Shown here: in pieces, positions 7,286 through 14,886 of the stretch
Layout of the letters: each line of letters begins with the position of its first letter
Numbering within the stretch: position 1 is the first letter of the stretch
NCBI GenBank assembly: GCA_026710565.1
Contig: JAPOQV010000123.1
Location: 1 to 27,370 of the forward strand
DNA: 27,370 bases
Source: Spirochaetaceae bacterium
Lineage (GTDB): Bacteria; Spirochaetota; Spirochaetia; SZUA-6; Bin103
Reading direction: 5' to 3'
Translations under genes and position numbers: made by a program
Notes under the pieces: model-generated
What the model was told of the DNA's origin: nothing
What the model saw: the letters and a program-made list of their open reading frames with translations, nothing else
The model's database searches: none

Positions 7286-9739
7286 TTACGCGGCAACGAC
7301 CAGCTCGCCGATGCGATATGAGTCCGCGCCGGCCATGGGCGCGCCGGCCAGGTCCTCGACGCGGTACCGCGCCGGGCGCCCCGCCACGACGACGGTATCG
7401 ATGTCCACGCGGCCGCCGTGCGCCTCGTGGAACCGTACTCGCAGGCCGTCGTCGCGGCGCCGCACGCTGGTGGCGACCATGCCGCGAGCCCGCACCTCCA
7501 ACAGTGACCGTTCGGAGGGAGCAGCCGCGCCGACCTGCTGCGCCAGCGGCGAGCGGGTCAGCGCGCATGCCCACTGCGGGACCGTGCTCGCGTGCAGATC
7601 CAGGTCGTGGGGGTAGAAATGGAAGCGACAGGTACGGCGTCCGCGGAGCCTCAGGTCCTGGGCGTTGCGCCACGTCAGCGCCTCGTTGCGATTGCTGAAG
7701 TGCCCGCGATCCTCGCCCCAGGCAAGCACGCTGCCGATGCGCCCGGCGCGGCGGATGGTCTTGAACGCATGGTGGGCGGCCACTGCATAGCCGCCGCCGT
7801 TGCCCGCGGCGCGGTGGTCGACGTCGAACCAGTTGACCGGCAGCCAGCCGATCTCGGGGCGAGACGGGATCTCGTCGCCGCCGGGAATCCCGCTGCGGAT
7901 CAGGTCCCCGTAATAGTAGGGCCACCAGAGGCACAGCTTGTTGGCGTCCTCGGCGTACTCGTCGATCACCGTCTCTTCGAAGTGGCAGGTGATGACCAGC
8001 TCGATCCAGGGCAGCGCGTGGTACAGGTAGGTGGCGCGCTCGACCCGGATGTCACCGACGCTGCCGGTGCTCACCACGACGTCCGCCACCGGCCCGCTGA
8101 CCAGCTCACTCTCGTATTGGGCGAGCGAGTAGGCGTGCATCATCCCGTTCTGGACCACGGTGAGTGCCCCGGCGGCGTCCAGCCCGTAGCGGCGGTGCGT
8201 GTCCTGCGGCTCGGTCCAGCCTGCGGCAACGTCGGGTCGCGGCACACGGCCGCCGTCGCCGGCCTCGCGCAGTCCCTCCGTCGTGGAGGCGAGGGTTCGC
8301 GTGGCGGTGTCGCGAAACAGCTCGCGGCCGCCTGCGCCGTAGACCCGCGCGATGCCGCCGTACGGTGTCACCTCGGCGCGGTAGAAGGGATTGGCGAAGA
8401 CCAGGCGCTCGGTCAGCGCGCGGCGGGCAGGTGCCGCGCCGGCCGCCCGGCCGGCGGATCCCGCGGCCGCGAGCACGGTATCCACGACACCGCGGGTGTC
8501 GAACGGCACCAGCAGCCTGCCGGATGAGTCTGGAGCGGGGTCCGGCTGCACCGGCACCACGTGGCCGCGCACGTCTTCCATGCCGGCGGGTGCGGCGCCG
8601 GCCCAGGCCACGCGGCAGACGCCCCGGTGCTCTGCAGGAAAGAGCGTCAGCAGACGAACGGCCTGCCCATCACGTGCCGTGCTCGGCGCACCGATGACCC
8701 GCTGGGTGACCTTCCGAGCGTGCCGCGCTGCGTCGCGGCACCACGCTACCGAGGCGGCGCGCAGCCGCGGGGCGCCGTGCCACAGCGCATCGTGGTGCTG
8801 CGCCTGCAGCCAGAGGCGCCAGCCGGCGTCGAGCTGCTCCTCACGGAACCCGGAGTCGATCAGCGTGCCGAGCGTCTCGGCCGCGATGAGCGCGTGCTCG
8901 GCTTCCGCCGTGGCGGCCATCAGCGCCTCGCCATCGGTGCCTTCGACATACGACCACGGCATCTGCAGGCGCGCCTCCACCACCGGCGGCTGTTCGCGCA
9001 GTTGCTCCCGCAGCGCGTCGTCCAGGGCGACGTACCGCCGTCCCTCGTCAACAGGGAACTCGTCCATGTCCGGAATGAGAACGGAGACGAAGGTCTCACG
9101 TTGCTGGAGCGCCGCCGGTATGCGCCGATCGTAGTTGACCCCCTGGCCATTCTGCTCAACCGCCAACGGCAGCGACGACCCGTCCAGACCGACCCAGCGG
9201 TACAGCAGCGACGGCTCCGGTCCTGCTCCGAGCGGCGTGATCAGGTCGTGCAGGAAGCTGCCGTACGCGGCGAACTCGAACCCGAATGCACGCAGCAACT
9301 GCGGTGTCTGGTTCGTGTAGTCCGGTTCCTGCAGTGCGTGCACGGTTACGGCCACGCCGAACAGCTCGCGGTACACGCGCAGTCCATGGACGAGCTGGCG
9401 GATGTTCGCCTCCAGGCTGAGCGCCTGGCCGTGCGGCTGGTTGTACGTGCCGTTGACGAAGGTGAGCTGACCACTGGCCACCATGGCCCGCATGCGCTCG
9501 TGCAGGTCCGGGTGCCGGCCCACGAGGTCGGCCAGCTCGTAGGCGCCGAAGTCGTAGTTGAGCTTGACGGCGGGGTTGCGCTCGATGATGGCCAGGTTGC
9601 GGCTGACGCGCTCCGCGTACTCGGCGGTGGTCGCGGCACCCCACGGCGGCGTGGCCTCAGCCGAGCCGGGATCTTCGCGGATGACCAGCCACATCGGATG
9701 CTGGATGTATGCCCACCTGCGTGCTCGCTCAGACCCCAT
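7286..9739 (-). CDS. glycoside hydrolase family 38-like protein (alpha-mannosidase superfamily)
   Basis: This 817-residue protein resembles GH38 enzymes. The nucleophile region reads ALQEPDYTNQTPQLL with D140, parallel to the family's PDxFGHSxxLPQIL. The helical-domain motif QHHD is present as WLQAQHHDALW (H315, H316, D317). The rest is a long C-terminal beta-sandwich region (for example VTPYGGIARVYGAGGRELF). The first zinc motif, HxHxD in canonical members, reads YIQHPMWL (residues 11-18), so the usual His/Asp zinc ligands look replaced. Substrate is unknown; a retaining glycosidase acting on a mannoside or another alpha-glycoside is the closest family inference. No signal peptide is visible. 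ATG 9739 lies 7 nt after the stop of the upstream propeller gene, so the two form one operon. Confidence 0.8.
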   Translation of the reverse strand: MGSERARRWAYIQHPMWLVIREDPGSAEATPPWGAATTAEYAERVSRNLAIIERNPAVKLNYDFGAYELADLVGRHPDLHERMRAMVASGQLTFVNGTYNQPHGQALSLEANIRQLVHGLRVYRELFGVAVTVHALQEPDYTNQTPQLLRAFGFEFAAYGSFLHDLITPLGAGPEPSLLYRWVGLDGSSLPLAVEQNGQGVNYDRRIPAALQQRETFVSVLIPDMDEFPVDEGRRYVALDDALREQLREQPPVVEARLQMPWSYVEGTDGEALMAATAEAEHALIAAETLGTLIDSGFREEQLDAGWRLWLQAQHHDALWHGAPRLRAASVAWCRDAARHARKVTQRVIGAPSTARDGQAVRLLTLFPAEHRGVCRVAWAGAAPAGMEDVRGHVVPVQPDPAPDSSGRLLVPFDTRGVVDTVLAAAGSAGRAAGAAPARRALTERLVFANPFYRAEVTPYGGIARVYGAGGRELFRDTATRTLASTTEGLREAGDGGRVPRPDVAAGWTEPQDTHRRYGLDAAGALTVVQNGMMHAYSLAQYESELVSGPVADVVVSTGSVGDIRVERATYLYHALPWIELVITCHFEETVIDEYAEDANKLCLWWPYYYGDLIRSGIPGGDEIPSRPEIGWLPVNWFDVDHRAAGNGGGYAVAAHHAFKTIRRAGRIGSVLAWGEDRGHFSNRNEALTWRNAQDLRLRGRRTCRFHFYPHDLDLHASTVPQWACALTRSPLAQQVGAAAPSERSLLEVRARGMVATSVRRRDDGLRVRFHEAHGGRVDIDTVVVAGRPARYRVEDLAGAPMAGADSYRIGELVVAA

Positions 9740-9746
9740 CGCCAGG

Positions 9747-10916
9747 TTACCGGTTCACCACTTCGCAGACGTCCAGCAGGTGGATCTGCCGGCCGCCTTC
9801 GTGGGCGGAGTCGATGGTGACGTATCGTCCGGCGCGGTCGGATCGGGGGTGCAGGTCGCAGCGCAGCTCCCCCGTGTATTCCGGCGGCGCGTGGAAGGAG
9901 CCCAAGTCGATCCGCCGGTCGGTCGGCACGTGATAGAGGTACAGTTCCTGCATCCGTCCGCCGCCCTGGGGGTAGCAGTCGTTGAGGATCCAGTCGGGGT
10001 CGCCGCCGAGGAAGGTGCAGTGCCCGTCGCTGGTCATCGTGCCCGAGCCGATGACACTCGCCTCGTCGCTCTGGTCCCGGTGGAGGTAGAACGCCGCTCC
10101 CGCGCTCGGCCGCCAGGACCATCCCAGGATGGTCTCTCGATCGCGCCAGATGAAGTGCGACATCCTGCCGTAGTCGTCGACGACGTGCAGGCCGGAGCCA
10201 TCGCGGGCCGCGGTGAGCATCCTCGTCCTCCTGCCGTCGCCCCACCGCCAGCGGTGCAGGAATATGAAGCGCGATCCGTCGGTGTTGAACAGCAGATGGT
10301 TGAAGTAGTGCTTGGCCGTTCGGATGTCGCCGTGCGGATACGGCAGGGCCGCCACCTCCGCCACCGGGATGACGAGCTCCGGCTCCACGCCGCTCGCCGT
10401 CAGATCGAGCGTGTAGATGCCGGCGTCCTCGGGCGCCGGCACGTCTCGATTGGGGTCGGGGATGCCGGCGTAGCCGTAGCCGGGCCGCATGTCGTCCAGC
10501 CGGCGGAAGTCGGTGCCGATCGCGGTCCGTCCGTCGGGGGCGATCGCATAGACCGCCGCCGGCAGCGTTCGCGATGCGCCCGAATCCAGGTCCAGGATGC
10601 GGGAGACGTAACGGTCTCCCTCCCGGTCGTTCCAGATGATCCGGCGGTCCGAGCCGGGAATCCACTGCAGCATGCAGCCCTGCTGCCAGCACCACGCCCG
10701 CGTGCGACCGACCTCCCGCCAGGCGTCGCCCGACTCCAGGTCGATCACGCCTACCGCGATGCTGTCGTCCGGCCGCGGCTGACGGCCCTCGAAGTCCACC
10801 CGCATGCCCAGCACGTAGCGGCCGGCGGGGTCGAACTGCAGCTTGTCGTAGTAGCCGAACCAGTGCCGGCCGGGGCCGGAGGTAATCGCCCGGATGGGTA
10901 CCGCAGGTCCCGACAT
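9747..10916 (-). CDS. beta-propeller protein, oligogalacturonate lyase-like
   Basis: This 389-residue protein is built of repeated beta-propeller blades, seen as GRYVLGMRVDFEGR, DGRTAIGTDFRR, DGSRFIFLHRWRWGDG, DGHCTFLGGDPDWILNDCYP and AGRYVTIDSAHEG. The pattern resembles PL22 oligogalacturonate lyases and TolB-like propellers; HYFNHLLFNTDGSRFIFLHRW and MSHFIWRD contribute His residues that could bind a metal. The activity is therefore a guess: a polysaccharide lyase or a sugar-binding propeller. No signal peptide is visible. ATG 10916 follows AAGGAG with an 11 nt spacer. It is the first gene of the unit that ends with the GH38-like gene and is divergent from the gene at 10961, with only 44 bp between the two starts. 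Confidence 0.78.
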   Translation of the reverse strand: MSGPAVPIRAITSGPGRHWFGYYDKLQFDPAGRYVLGMRVDFEGRQPRPDDSIAVGVIDLESGDAWREVGRTRAWCWQQGCMLQWIPGSDRRIIWNDREGDRYVSRILDLDSGASRTLPAAVYAIAPDGRTAIGTDFRRLDDMRPGYGYAGIPDPNRDVPAPEDAGIYTLDLTASGVEPELVIPVAEVAALPYPHGDIRTAKHYFNHLLFNTDGSRFIFLHRWRWGDGRRTRMLTAARDGSGLHVVDDYGRMSHFIWRDRETILGWSWRPSAGAAFYLHRDQSDEASVIGSGTMTSDGHCTFLGGDPDWILNDCYPQGGGRMQELYLYHVPTDRRIDLGSFHAPPEYTGELRCDLHPRSDRAGRYVTIDSAHEGGRQIHLLDVCEVVNR

Positions 10917-10960
10917 CGCGCTACAGGCTCCTTCGACTCGTAGTGTACGGTTCATCCGGG

Positions 10961-11776
10961 ATGAGGGGCACTCCCAAAACCGGCGCGGCGCAGCCGGTCC
11001 TGCACTGGTCATTCGACCAGAATCACTCGCAGCAACAACCCGGCTTCGGCGCCGAGCTGGTGGCCACGCTGCGGGACTACTATCGGCAGGCTGCACCGGC
11101 GCCGGAGGGCACGACCGCCTACCGCGTGCTGCCCAATTTCTGGAGCGGATACCAGCCCGAGCCGGTGACCCATCTGGCGATCGGCGGCGTCGAGGTCCAT
11201 CGCGCCTGCGCATCCGCCACGGGTGAGACCGACTATCGCGTAACCGCACGCAATACCACCAGCGGCGAGCACGCCACCTATGCGTTCCGCGCCGCCGCGG
11301 ACCGCTGGCGTAGCCTCACCGGAGACTGGCAGATCGAGGTGCGCAACGACGCCGGCGGCGCCTATCGCCGCTACCGTGCGACGGGCACGCTGGGAGCGCC
11401 CGGGCGGGGCGCCGCGCGGCCGATCCGGCTGATCGTGAACGGCGTGACGTTGCCGGCGGGAACCTGGAGCGGCACTCGGCCGCTGACCACGCCGTGGGCG
11501 TTGCTCGACATCCTCCCGGAGTTGCAGGAGGGCTGCGAGTTGGCCCTGCTGGAGGAGCTGGACCGGCTGCGCGAGCCGGTGCGGTTGACTCCCCTCGGGA
11601 TCTGGCAGTGGCCGCCCCCCGACGCAGATCTGGGCGCGTTCATCGGGTGGTGCGCGCACGGGCGCGGACTGCCGCCCACGTACTACTGGGTCGATGCCGG
11701 CGGCACCGTGGCCGTGGCATCGGGTCTGTTCCAGACCTGGGTGGCCAGCGCCGCATCCAAGGGGGGTACGGCGTGA
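10961..11776 (+). CDS. protein of unknown function, coupled to a sulfatase
   Basis: This 271-residue protein belongs to no family I recognise. It has an N-terminal part rich in aromatic residues (VLHWSFDQNHSQQQPGFG), a middle of short beta-strands (THLAIGGVEVHRACA, YRVTARNTTSGEHATYAF, DWQIEVRNDAGGAYRRY) and a helical stretch (WALLDILPELQEGCELALLEEL). No signal peptide or membrane helix is seen. Its stop codon overlaps the GTG start of the sulfatase (GTGA), so the two are made together and the protein may recognise or modify the same glycan. A GTG at 10943 is a possible longer start, but ATG 10961 is preferred because the longer start crowds the divergent promoter region. Confidence 0.75.
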   Translation: MRGTPKTGAAQPVLHWSFDQNHSQQQPGFGAELVATLRDYYRQAAPAPEGTTAYRVLPNFWSGYQPEPVTHLAIGGVEVHRACASATGETDYRVTARNTTSGEHATYAFRAAADRWRSLTGDWQIEVRNDAGGAYRRYRATGTLGAPGRGAARPIRLIVNGVTLPAGTWSGTRPLTTPWALLDILPELQEGCELALLEELDRLREPVRLTPLGIWQWPPPDADLGAFIGWCAHGRGLPPTYYWVDAGGTVAVASGLFQTWVASAASKGGTA

Positions 11777-13194
11777 TCTCGACTCCCAACATCATCTTCC
11801 TGCACACCGATCAACACACGTGGGATGCCGTCTCCGCGTACGGCAACCGCGATCTCGCCACACCCAACATCGACCGCCTGCAGCGCAACGGCCTGTCGTT
11901 CATGCGCGCCTACTGCACGGACCCGGTCTGCGCGCCGGCGCGATCGAGCTGGATGACCGGACGGTACTCCTCCGAGACCGGGGTGCCGCACAACCGGGGA
12001 GTGCTGCACGGCGACCTCCCCGATCTTGGCCGGCATCTGAACGCCCACGGCTTCCCCGCTTATCACGCCGGCAAATGGCACATCGCCGGCCGCGAAGTCA
12101 CCGAGAGCTTCCGGACTCTCTACGTCGGCAAGCGCCGGATCGGGGCCGGCGGCGGCGAGTACTACGATGGGGCGACCACCCGATCCGTGGTTGACTTCCT
12201 CACCGGGAACGACAGCCGGGATCCCTTCTTTCTGCAGATCGGCATGGTCAATCCGCACGACGTGTGCGAGTACGGACACGACTTCGAGGAGACGCCGATT
12301 CCCGACCCGGTGGCGCAGGGGATCCTGAGCGCCGGCGAGTTGCCGCCGCTGCCGGAGAACTTCCACTACGGCGAGCCGGAAACCATGACCCACCGCGTGG
12401 TGCGCCGCGACGACGACTGCCTCATTCACTGGCCGATCCTGCGCCGTACGCGCCGGTGGTCGGAGCTGCAGTGGCGCTCGCTGGCGTGGAACCTGTACCG
12501 CTTCGTGGAGAAGGTGGATGCGGAGATCGGCATGGTGCTGGCCGCCCTGGAGGCCACGGGCCGCGCCGACGACACCCTGATCCTGTTCACGGCCGACCAC
12601 GGCGAGGCCGCCGGCCGGCATCGGATGTTCCAGAAGTTCACCCTCTATGAGGAGAGCATCCGGGTGCCGTTCATCGCGGCCTGCCTCGGCGCCGGTGTGG
12701 AGCTTCGCAAGGGGGCCTACGACCGCGAGCACTTCATCTCCGGCGTGGACGTGTTCCCCACCGTGTGCGACTACGCCGGCGTCGCGCCGCCGCCGGGGCT
12801 GCCGGGCCGCAGCATCCGTCCTCTGCTGGAGGGCGGCGGCGCTGCCTGGCGCGAGCACGCGTTCATCGAGAGCAACTACTGGGCGCGCGCCATTGTCACC
12901 CCCCGCTACAAGTACGTTACCGAGTACCGCCCGCGCGAGGTCGAGGACTATCAGCCGCCCGGACCCGACGCGGAGCGGGGAGTGGAGCAGCTCTTCGACC
13001 TGGAGCGGGATCCGGGCGAGACCCGCAATCTGGCGGGCGATGCCGCGCTGGCGGGCGTGACCGCCGACTGCCGGAAGCGGCTGGCGGACACCGAGCGCTC
13101 GCTGGAGCGCCGGCCGCTGCGCCCCGGCACACCGCGCGACCTGGTGGACCGCTGGGGCGAACGGCTGCGGCAGCGCTGGCGGCAGGCGGAGTGA
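11773..13194 (+). CDS. sulfatase, N-sulfoglucosamine/choline-sulfatase-like, Cys-type
   Basis: This 473-residue sulfatase opens with NIIFLHTDQHTWDAVSAYG, where D13-Q14 replace the DD pair seen in the other two sulfatases here. That DQH start is usual in heparan N-sulfatase, iduronate-2-sulfatase and choline-sulfatase-like enzymes. The formylglycine signature is CAPARSSWMTGR with C53. The second metal motif is FTADHGEAAG, with the Asp-His pair typical of that branch. HAGKWHI and the C-terminal LFDLERDPGETRNLAGD are standard. The GTG start overlaps the preceding stop, with AAGGGGGG just upstream. No signal peptide is visible. Directly after its stop begins a broken permease gene. Confidence 0.92.
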   Translation: MISTPNIIFLHTDQHTWDAVSAYGNRDLATPNIDRLQRNGLSFMRAYCTDPVCAPARSSWMTGRYSSETGVPHNRGVLHGDLPDLGRHLNAHGFPAYHAGKWHIAGREVTESFRTLYVGKRRIGAGGGEYYDGATTRSVVDFLTGNDSRDPFFLQIGMVNPHDVCEYGHDFEETPIPDPVAQGILSAGELPPLPENFHYGEPETMTHRVVRRDDDCLIHWPILRRTRRWSELQWRSLAWNLYRFVEKVDAEIGMVLAALEATGRADDTLILFTADHGEAAGRHRMFQKFTLYEESIRVPFIAACLGAGVELRKGAYDREHFISGVDVFPTVCDYAGVAPPPGLPGRSIRPLLEGGGAAWREHAFIESNYWARAIVTPRYKYVTEYRPREVEDYQPPGPDAERGVEQLFDLERDPGETRNLAGDAALAGVTADCRKRLADTERSLERRPLRPGTPRDLVDRWGERLRQRWRQAE

Positions 13195-13222
13195 TCCGCT
13201 ACGAAGAGTTCCCGGCAGTTGC

Positions 13223-14209
13223 TTGTTCCTGCTCACCGCCGTGTTCGCGTCGTTCCTGGCCAACATGTCCATCACCGGGCAGTCCGCCGCGCACGTGCTG
13301 GCGCCACCGCAGCGGATCCACCTGTTCGACGAGGGGCGGCTGTCGCGGCCGTTCATCTACAACCTGCAGAAGCACCGCGCCCCCGAGACGCTGGCGCTCA
13401 CCTACACCGAGGACACCTCGCGCAAGTACCATCTGCGCTTCTTCGTGCGCGGCTTCAGCTACCGCTTCCTGTGGGTGATCCCGAGCGACCTGCACCTCTT
13501 CGGGGTGGAGGAGGGCGGCCGCCTCAGCCTGCTCGGCACCGACACGCTGGGCCGCGACCTGTACTCGCGGCTGCTGATCGGCGGCCAGGTCAGCCTGTCG
13601 GTACCGTTCGTGGGCGTGGGCCTGTCGATGCTGATCGGAACCATCCTGGGGGTGATCTCCGGCTACTTCGGCGGCCGGGTGGACCACTACATCCAGCGCT
13701 CGATCGAGATCCTGCTGTCCTTCCCGTCGCTGCCGCTGTGGATGGCCCTGGCGGCGGCGATGCCGGTGACGATGGCGTCGACCACGCGCTACGTCCTGAT
13801 CGTGGTGATCCTGTCGCTGATCGGCTGGGGCTCTCTGGCGCGGGTGGTGCGCGGCAAGGTGCTGCAGTACCGCGGCGAGGAATACGTGGCCGCCGCGGAG
13901 ATGTCGGGCGCCGGCTTGCGACGCATCATCTTCCGCCACCTGATTCCGGGTACGCTGAGCCACCTGATCGTGAGCGCTACTCTGGGCATTCCGGGCATGA
14001 TCCTCGGCGAAAGCTCGCTGAGCTTCCTGGGAGTCGGCATCACCCCGCCGCTGACAAGCTGGGGACTGCTGCTGAGCGACGCGCAGAAGACGGAGGTGCT
14101 GGTCAACCACCAGTGGCTGATGATCCCGGGCCTGTTGATCACGGTGATCGTGCTGGCGTTCAATTTCTTCGGCGACGGCCTGCGCGATGCGGCCGACCCG
14201 TACGCCTAA
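13223..14209 (+). CDS. DppC/OppC-type ABC transporter permease, N-terminus lost, probably a pseudogene
   Basis: About 328 residues match the inner-membrane permease of a peptide/nickel-type ABC importer (DppC/OppC). A long extracytoplasmic insertion (residues about 20-110) is followed by LLGTDTLGRDLYSRLL and by membrane segments. The ATPase-contact loop is EYVAAAEMSGAGLRRIIFRH, and the C-terminus FNFFGDGLRDAADPYA is intact. The N-terminus is abnormal: the frame starts inside the first membrane segment (FLLTAVFASFLANMS) from a TTG without a ribosome site. A GTG at 13191, overlapping the sulfatase stop, encodes MIRYEEFPAVA in another frame, which would join well to FLLTAVFASFLA if one base were added near 13213-13223. 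No partner permease, binding protein or ATPase is present, so this looks like a decayed remnant. Confidence 0.82.
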   Translation: MFLLTAVFASFLANMSITGQSAAHVLAPPQRIHLFDEGRLSRPFIYNLQKHRAPETLALTYTEDTSRKYHLRFFVRGFSYRFLWVIPSDLHLFGVEEGGRLSLLGTDTLGRDLYSRLLIGGQVSLSVPFVGVGLSMLIGTILGVISGYFGGRVDHYIQRSIEILLSFPSLPLWMALAAAMPVTMASTTRYVLIVVILSLIGWGSLARVVRGKVLQYRGEEYVAAAEMSGAGLRRIIFRHLIPGTLSHLIVSATLGIPGMILGESSLSFLGVGITPPLTSWGLLLSDAQKTEVLVNHQWLMIPGLLITVIVLAFNFFGDGLRDAADPYA

Positions 14210-14212
14210 AGG

Positions 14213-14253
14213 AGTCTGTCGGCCTTCCCGCTCACGCGGCAATCCGACAGACT
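14213..14253 (+). terminator. inverted repeat after the permease, possible terminator
   Basis: AGTCTGTCGG (14213-14222) and CCGACAGACT (14244-14253) are perfect 10-bp arms. The 21-nt interval contains a nested CCGC-TCAC-GCGG hairpin. The structure begins 4 nt after the permease stop. No T-tract follows, so it is not a classical intrinsic terminator; it could be a factor-dependent terminator or a 3' stabilising element. Confidence 0.45.
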
Positions 14254-14265
14254 TCGTAGCCCGCC

Positions 14266-14886
14266 ATGTTGCTGTCCGCGTCCCGCCTGACCCTTCGCAC
14301 CCGCCGGAGCCGCGGCCCCGGCGGGGAGGCGTCGGATGAGATGGTGCTGGGGATGTCGGTCGGCTACCGGGTGATGATGGCGGGGATCGGCGTGATGCTG
14401 ATCGTCGGCATGGTGGTGGCGACCGCAGACGGCGGCCGTCCGGTCACGCTGCCGGGTGACGCGATCCCGCTGGGGATCATCGCGCTGTGCCTGTTCGGCG
14501 CGGCCTACCGCGACTGCTGGGTCTTCAGGCCGGCCGCCGGCACCTGCGAGCGGCAGATCGGCCTTGCGTTCCTGTTCAAGCGCACGGGCATCGAGATTTC
14601 GTCGATCCGGTGCGTCGAGGTCAGCGAGTATCTGCGGGGAGGCCCGGTCGACAGCGCTCCGCTGGACCCGTCGCGGTACGCCCCGAGCCGGCTGCCGCTG
14701 GGCCGCGGCAAGCCGCGCAGCTTCGTGACCCTCAGCCTGATCGACGCCGACGAGCGGACCATCCGGATCGACCACTCGGGCGGCGCCACCGCCGACCGCA
14801 TGGTGACCGTGGGCCGCGAGCTGGCCGCCTTCATCGGCGTGGAGCTGGCAGACCGCACCGCCGGCGCCGCGCCGCCGCGCGGGTGA
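14266..14886 (+). CDS. small integral membrane protein of unknown function
   Basis: This 206-residue protein has a basic N-terminal region, two membrane helices (VMMAGIGVMLIVGMVVAT, residues about 36-53, and AIPLGIIALCLFGAAY, about 65-80) and a C-terminal domain facing one side. The C-terminal domain (DCWVFRPAAGTCERQIGLAF, then FVTLSLIDADERTIRIDHSG) has the strand pattern of PH-like domains seen after two helices in many uncharacterised bacterial membrane proteins. That likeness is from memory. ATG 14266 has no Shine-Dalgarno site; ATG 14341, just before the first helix, is an alternative start. The stop overlaps the GTG assigned to the next gene (GTGA). Confidence 0.7.
   Translation: MLLSASRLTLRTRRSRGPGGEASDEMVLGMSVGYRVMMAGIGVMLIVGMVVATADGGRPVTLPGDAIPLGIIALCLFGAAYRDCWVFRPAAGTCERQIGLAFLFKRTGIEISSIRCVEVSEYLRGGPVDSAPLDPSRYAPSRLPLGRGKPRSFVTLSLIDADERTIRIDHSGGATADRMVTVGRELAAFIGVELADRTAGAAPPRG

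Noticed and set aside
6330..7934. Open reading frame continuing upstream of the GH32-type gene on the minus strand
   Set aside because: It is Arg/Pro/Gly-rich shadow sequence opposite two real genes. Homology starts at 6329, where a promoter is also placed.
14487..14882. In-frame extension upstream of the UnbV gene
   Set aside because: The translation is Arg/His/Pro-rich, has no hydrophobic signal segment and lies over the membrane-protein gene.
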